Of a stretch of 64,000 nt of DNA, positions 58,591-64,000 are shown one piece after another (position 1 is the first letter of the stretch; the number at the start of each line of letters is the position of its first letter). Origin of the DNA: Zonotrichia leucophrys gambelii (Eukaryota > Chordata > Aves > Passeriformes > Passerellidae); the NCBI RefSeq assembly GCF_028769735.1, contig NC_088179.1:682001-746000 (forward strand), in the 5' to 3' direction. Made by a program: the position numbers and the translations under genes. The notes beneath the pieces were generated by a model that made no database searches, was not told the origin of the DNA, and saw nothing but the letters and a program-made list of their open reading frames with translations.

Positions 58591-59939
58591 AGTGTGAACT
58601 TAACTAATTTCGACTGCTGTCGTGTCCTACACACTGAGATGTGAAACAATCTGCTCTTTGAACCCTGTGGTGTCAGAAAAGGGGGCAAAGCTTTTCTCCA
58701 CATCAGCTGAGCAGCAGAGCTCGTGCTGGTGTGGGTATCACTGCACCAACCTGCCACTGTTACCTGCAGGCCTGGATTGGTTGGAGTTTTAAGAGTTTTA
58801 ACTCAATTCTAAAAACTTTAAGATACCTTACATAACAATTGAATTTTGATTTTGACATAGTTACAAAGAAGCTAAAGACATTAAGAGCAGTAATATTACA
58901 TAAGGTTGTTCCTAATTCACCAAAATTATCCTCAAGTCACTATTTTAAAATTGAACTTGATTAATTTATATCTATTCTTCAGGCCAAACCCCTGTTGCTG
59001 AGAAAATATTTCTGTTAATTTAGAGCAGTTTTGTAGCAGATCCCTACAAATGTTTGGGTTTCAAAGTGAAATCTTCATGCATACTTCAGTCTTATTTGGG
59101 TCACTCCAATAAACACACTGTGTTATCCACCTGGGATCAGAAAAATGCCTTCAAGACAACTCTATAACACAAATTTATTCTTTGTTTTAAACAGAAAAGA
59201 TAAATGAAAAAGCTAATGGCAAAAGCCTGATTTCAAACAATAAGGTGGATAAAGAAAGGAAGCCTAGCAGAAATTCATGACTCAAGGCTGTGAGTGCAGT
59301 CAGGGAAACATCCTTGTATTTATTCTCTATTTGGATCTTGGAACTGTTAGATACCTGTGCTTCTTGGGAATTAAACACTGCTTCCCACTCTGGGTGAATT
59401 TAGATCTGTAGCTCATTTAGGAAAGCAGTGATGGATTTGATGGCTAAAAAATTTTGATAGAAATGAAAACAAATCTGAATAGATTGATTTTTAAAAGTCA
59501 TATCTAGAAAATACTAGCTCACTTTAGTTCCATATGTCCCTGTAGAAAACTATCATATTGCTACCAGGATGATAAATAGCCTTAATGTCTTTTACACAGC
59601 TGGGGGAAAAAATTCTCCAAGTTAATATCATAAATAAAATTACAGAGATTCCTTGGTGCCCAATTTAATTGTGTTCTAATTATTACCCAGCATATGCCAC
59701 TACACGTGATACAGCTTTTAAGCTGAGATATTTCTGAACCGTGTGTTCTCTCTGCAAAATCAATTCAGGATTTTTAGTGGTTGTTCATCCTGCCTCTACA
59801 TAAATTCTGAAATACTTTCTTAGATGTTGTTTAAGTGCAAGATAACTGATAAGGCAGCAGGTGCCTACAGGAGAGCTGGAGAGGGGCTTCAAGAGGATGC
59901 ACTGACAGTAGAAGGCACAATGGATTTGAAATAGGAGTA

Positions 59940-60240
59940 GGTTTAGATTAGATATTAGGAAAAAATTAGATATTTAGATATTTGGGAAATATCTATTTGG
60001 ATATTAGGGAAAAAATTAGAACTATTAGACATTAGGAAAAAATTCTTCCTTGTGAGGGACTTGAGGCTGTGGCACAGGGTGCCCAGAGCAGCTGTGGCTG
60101 CCCCTGGATCCCTGGAAGTGCCCAAGGCCAGGCTGGACAGGGCTTGGAACAGCCTGGGATGGTGGAAATTGTCCCTGCCATGGCAGGTGTGGAACTGGAT
60201 GAGCTTTGGGGTTCTTTGTAATCCAAACAATTCAAGGATG
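59940..60240 (+). mobile_element. CR1 LINE 3' end (copy CR1-4)
   Basis: A different CR1 subfamily from the other three: GGTGCCCAGAGCAGCTGTGG, CCCTGGATCCCTGGAAGTG, GGAACTGGATGAGCTTTGG. The 5' end (59950-60045) is a local triplication of GATATTAGGAAAAAATTAGA-like words. The ATTCTATG tail is decayed to AATTCAAGGATGATGG. Confidence 0.9.
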
Positions 60241-61984
60241 ATGGTGATGGGGGTGCTTGCATTTAACAGAGTCAAGGTTGATGGGGTGGCCTTCCTTAGT
60301 GCTACTGTTCCATGAGTGTAAAAGCACTTCAGAACTGCACTTTAAAAATATGTTTAAATTTAGCAAAATATGTTTAAATTCAGCCTGTCTAGGTTGGCTA
60401 TGCTGTACTTGGAGCCTAGATCTCCAAATGGCCTGCCTGTTTGCTGGTACCAATTCAGCCCTGCTAGACAATGAATGTCTGAGGGCTTTTTAAAGCTGCA
60501 GCAGCACTGGAAATACTGAGCTGCTTCACTCATAACAGTGGAACCATTTTTAGTACAAGAGCAGCAGACACCATTTTTAACAAGGCAGCAGCCAGCCTGA
60601 CATTCTGTTTTAACATGTGCTTTCCAATTCCGTGTTAGATTGAGCCTGAAATGTAATGGCTGATGTGTTCTTTTCCCAGTGCAATGTTTGAGAGTACAAG
60701 CAGAATTAAAGCCAGAGCTTTATATATTATTATTCATTATAACTCCTTCCACTGGCCTTTTTCTCACCTGGTGTGTGACAGATTCATCACACTCTCTTTT
60801 CCTCACTAAAGAAATTATTAAAATCGTGGGGATTTTGTAAGTGTGATCCAACAAGGGCCAGGGCAGGAACTTTGTCCAGATCACCCGGATCCAGTGAGCA
60901 GCTGCAACCCAGACCAGCCCACAGCAGAGCCTCCTATACCAGCTGGGTGAGAAAAGCAGAGCAAAGGAATATTCCTGAAATCAGGAAATTGTGCAAGTTG
61001 CAATCACCACCAGGCTTTTATCAACTGGGATTGTTTCATTTTTCTAAAATGTGCACATGATTTTCAGTAAACTAAGGGGAAAAAAAAAGGAAATAAATGG
61101 AAAATGGAATACCATGGGGCTGCATCAACTCTTTCTGCTTTGCAGATCCAAAGGTGAAGCAAATTTATTGCACCTGGAGTTGTTAGCAGTGCTGCAAAGC
61201 TGTGAAGTTAGCATTGTCTCAGAAAGGAAGGTTTATGTGTGATACTAAATCTGGAGGTGTCAAACTCGATTGTAGTAAGTAAATGACATGGTATAAATAA
61301 TTCAGTGGGCTGCCAGAGTTCATAGAATTAAAACACATTTTATATTGACTCCTAAAGCATCTCGTCAGTATTGACACCACGGACTCAAAGCAGTGTATCA
61401 GACATAACAGTCCTTGGACTTGCAGGACAAATTGAAATGCTCCGATATTCTGCAAAGGTTCTTTCAGGAAAGAATCCAATGACTACACTGCCAGTGCTGA
61501 ATTTTTTACTTCATCTTTCTCTTGTAACCAGAAGTGTCTGAGTCACTGATTTAAGCAAAACAATTGCATTGCATTTTATTATTAAATAACTATAAAGTAA
61601 TAAAAATAAAATCATGCTTACCTTACATTTGTTTGTTTATAAGAGAACTTGCAAACTACTTTTTCAGAATGATCCAAATGATGTGGGCTTTTTTACACTG
61701 AGAAAGGAATAAGAATGGTCTTAAATATTATAAATGAAAAGAAATTAGTGCTTCATTCTTTTATAGTTTTAGGCAGTACGTTATCCCCTTCCTAATACCA
61801 GTCTTAAGTACTGATTTAAACTCTCTTACTTCAAGATTTATATCCTATGCAATCAGCAAAAATGATGTTTATGGCTGTCTATGACGGGTTAAAAGACAGA
61901 ATCTCATGCTCCTCATCCATCAAATACCTGCAGCTGTGAGGTTTGTGTGACCCTGAGGAGTGTGAGGGTTCACAGCCCATGGCC
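60241..61984. other. Anonymous spacer
   Basis: A 23-base echo (AAAATATGTTTAAATT.AGC) occurs twice at 60345-60382. Strongly AT-rich at 61555-61860. No gene seen. Confidence 0.4.
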
Positions 61985-62371
61985 AGGATGCCTCGGAGGG
62001 GCTGCCTAGAGCAGAGGCTGGACAAGAGCCAGAGAATAAAGTGGGGATTTATTAAAGGCCTCAAACAGGTTCACCTTGGGCAGCCACAGCCTCCCAGGGG
62101 CCACACCCAAGCTGGACAATGGGCACCAGTTGTTCAGACAATTGTAAATTTGGTCCATTTACACATCAGGGGTTAATTCTCCAATTACAGCCTCGGCTAA
62201 TGAAGTAATTTACCCCCAGTTTGTTTCCCCAGTTCACTTTTGTTTGTACTTTTTGGGGTCTGAGGCTGTGGGGTGTCCTTGAGCTTCAGGCCCAGAAGAA
62301 TTATTTTGTCTGGCCAAATTGTGAAGACACTTTAACACTTTATACGGAGTTTGGAGTGATGCACTAATGCA
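61985..62371 (-). mobile_element. Solo LTR, family C (copy C3)
   Basis: The minus strand aligns with C1 and C2: TGCATTAGTGCATCACTCC at 62371, CTCAAGGACACC, CAAACTGGGGGTAAATTAC, TGTAAATGGACCAAATT and a TTTAATAAATCC polyadenylation signal near 62053. It ends near the AGGCATCC block at 61985. The TATA box is degraded. Boundaries are from alignment only. Confidence 0.7.
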
Positions 62372-64000
62372 GATTTGAAAATACAAAAGCTGAAATCCTA
62401 AAGAGTGAAAACCAAGAGCTGGTGATGATGGAAGGTGCAGCCAGGACTCATTGGGTGCCTTTGCCTCTGGGGGCAAGGTGCTGAAAGCTGCAGTGTCAGA
62501 CACTGCCCTGCTCATCAGAACAGTGTTCTGAGCCCCAGAAAATGCTTCTGTGCCTGTCTGTCCTTTCCCCTGGTGTTAAAGCAATGTTTTGTAAAATAGA
62601 ATGAAGCAGAAATGGGAATTTGTGCCCGCTGAGAATCTGGCCTGGTGTTACAGAATGAATTGCTGGCAAGTGTTGATGGGGTTTCAGCTACAGCACCATC
62701 AGCAGGACTAACAAATAGAGTCCAGTGAAAGAGAAAAATCAAATGGGTTGAAAAGCATAACCATTGTGAAAAATGCCAATCACTTGTTCGTAAAATTTTA
62801 AAAGTTTAATAGTAATAAAATGGTTATAAAAATAGCAATATAATTAGAGTAATAAAAATTTGGACAATTAGGATTTAGGAAAATATGAGACAATAAGAAC
62901 AAAGAGTTACAGATGTCCAGGTACCTTTTCTGGGCAAAATAAGCCTGAAAAAGGACACGTGTTAACAGAGGATTAACCCTTAAAAGCAACAGCCTGTTGC
63001 ATATTCATACACATCATGCATGATGCATAAATTCCATTCAAACACAGGATTCTGTCTAGGCAGTGTCAGCTGCTTCCTCTGAATCCTGACAGCATCTTTA
63101 AGGCTCAGGAGATGGGAAGAACTCGATAATGGAGCAAAAATTCTCTTTCTCTGAAAGATTCAGGTGTCCTGTGGCTGTTACCTCACTGCAAGTCCTTTCT
63201 TTAAAAAGTATCTTACATAGCATAGTTTCTATTTTAACATGTTGTTATAACCTAAAACTATATTTAACACACTACTTAAGAAAATTAATACAGCATAACT
63301 TTCTAACATAACACATATAATATTCATTTTAGTATTTACAAAAAGCCAGTCATAAAATATGCATTTTTCACAACAATTCTTAGTGGTTCTCTTATTTTCT
63401 CATGTGTTGGATGCTGTTATTAGAGATATAACAGGATCTTGCATCTTCAGCTGCTGTGGCCTGAGGTTTTCCCCTTAGCCTGCCATGTGCTTGGGAAGGA
63501 AAAACAGCCCTAGTGCAGCCCAGATTCTGGGCTGTCAGTGCTGTCAGTGATGTTTTTTCCAAATGAGAAGTTTTTGACTCTCATTGTAGTGTGGTCAGCA
63601 GTACCTCAGCCTTGCAGGAGGTGAAAAGTTTCAGGGCAGAAGTACCTGGGGGGAAATCTGTGATTCTGGCAAGGATCCAGGACAAAACAATACAAAAGTA
63701 ATAAGATTTTCAAGGAGGGGCAACAGTGTGTTCACAAAAAGAATTTACATGCAATTTGTATTGTCTTTACAGTAAGGAAAACTTCCTATGCAGTTGGGCA
63801 ATGCTTTGAGAGAAGGTGGAGTTGATTTTTTTTACCATGGCAAGGCCCTTATGCTCACAATTACACATTTAATGCAGCAAGGTAGGAGCCTGGCCCATGA
63901 AAAATGAGCATCTGAAAACAGGACAAACAGGACAATCCCTGCATAGTCACTCTGTTTCTGTTTGGTTGAACTGTGGAGCCTTGTCTTGGCTGTAAGGTCA
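62372..64000. other. Anonymous spacer to window end
   Basis: No gene or mobile element recognised. AT-rich at 62790-62890 and 63190-63360. Confidence 0.4.

Larger units (their letters stand above)
56437..59939. other. Anonymous spacer
   Basis: No gene recognised in 3.5 kb. It holds the second copy of the unnamed dispersed repeat and a palindromic/direct-repeat cluster at 58226-58286. Confidence 0.4.

Noticed and set aside
1..64000. CRISPR array, operon or other prokaryotic system
   Set aside because: Repeat content (CR1, LTRs, microsatellites), lack of long frames and AT-rich spacers are vertebrate. The tandem repeats have no unique spacers.

Overview
The window reads as bird nuclear DNA, most likely a songbird. 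The evidence is CR1 LINE 3' ends with the avian ATTCTRTG-type tail, a very high density of solo LTRs with 6-bp target-site duplications (TSDs; class II / ERVK-like behaviour), an AT-rich background, and no bacterial-style gene packing. I found no host protein-coding exon, functional tRNA or rRNA gene, CRISPR array or operon. All open frames are short. The longest lie in repeats (CR1, a minisatellite, ERV debris) or in anonymous sequence (a 165-codon frame at 9073-9570 with no recognisable domain). The window is therefore either intergenic or inside a long intron.

Nearly everything that can be recognised is mobile-element sequence. (1) Ten solo LTRs belong to two sister families, here called A and B. 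A copies are at 500, 6148, 18297, 38328, 51655 and 56030; B copies at 41443, 46072, 48952 and 53410. Nearly all begin TGTCAC and share a FOX / E-box / paired CCAAT module. (2) Other solo LTR families are C (5220, 14741, 61985), D (4141, 5645) and a related group E/F/G (40561; 35130 and 44082; 49777). (3) Two elements still have both LTRs: a 2.83-kb plus-strand provirus at 11780-14612 and a 776-bp minus-strand miniature element at 27063-27838. (4) A solo LTR of the same family as the 2.83-kb provirus (6506-6831) sits nested inside an A LTR. (5) Four CR1 3' ends lie at 15227, 23167, 45017 and 59940. (6) One ancient tRNA-derived, MIR-like SINE fossil is at 10325-10410.

Between these lie simple and tandem repeats: a 41-45 bp minisatellite (6950), a 540-bp AT tract (7490), a GGCACATGG-type minisatellite (19095), a 184-bp CCCTT/AAGGG tract (47123) and several short microsatellites, three of them inside LTRs. 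The remaining spacers are AT-rich single-copy sequence. A few contain palindromic homeobox- or CRE-like motifs that could be regulatory.

The two most unusual objects are the two LTR pairs. The 776-bp element keeps a primer-binding site, a clean polypurine tract and a perfect 6-bp TSD but has only 248 bp of non-coding interior, so it resembles the miniature (TRIM-type) retrotransposons best known from plants. The 2.83-kb element has about 3.6% LTR divergence by hand count. It retains only a start-less matrix-like fragment, then a CpG-dense patch and a long TTAAGTTTAAG-type repeat where pol and env would be expected.
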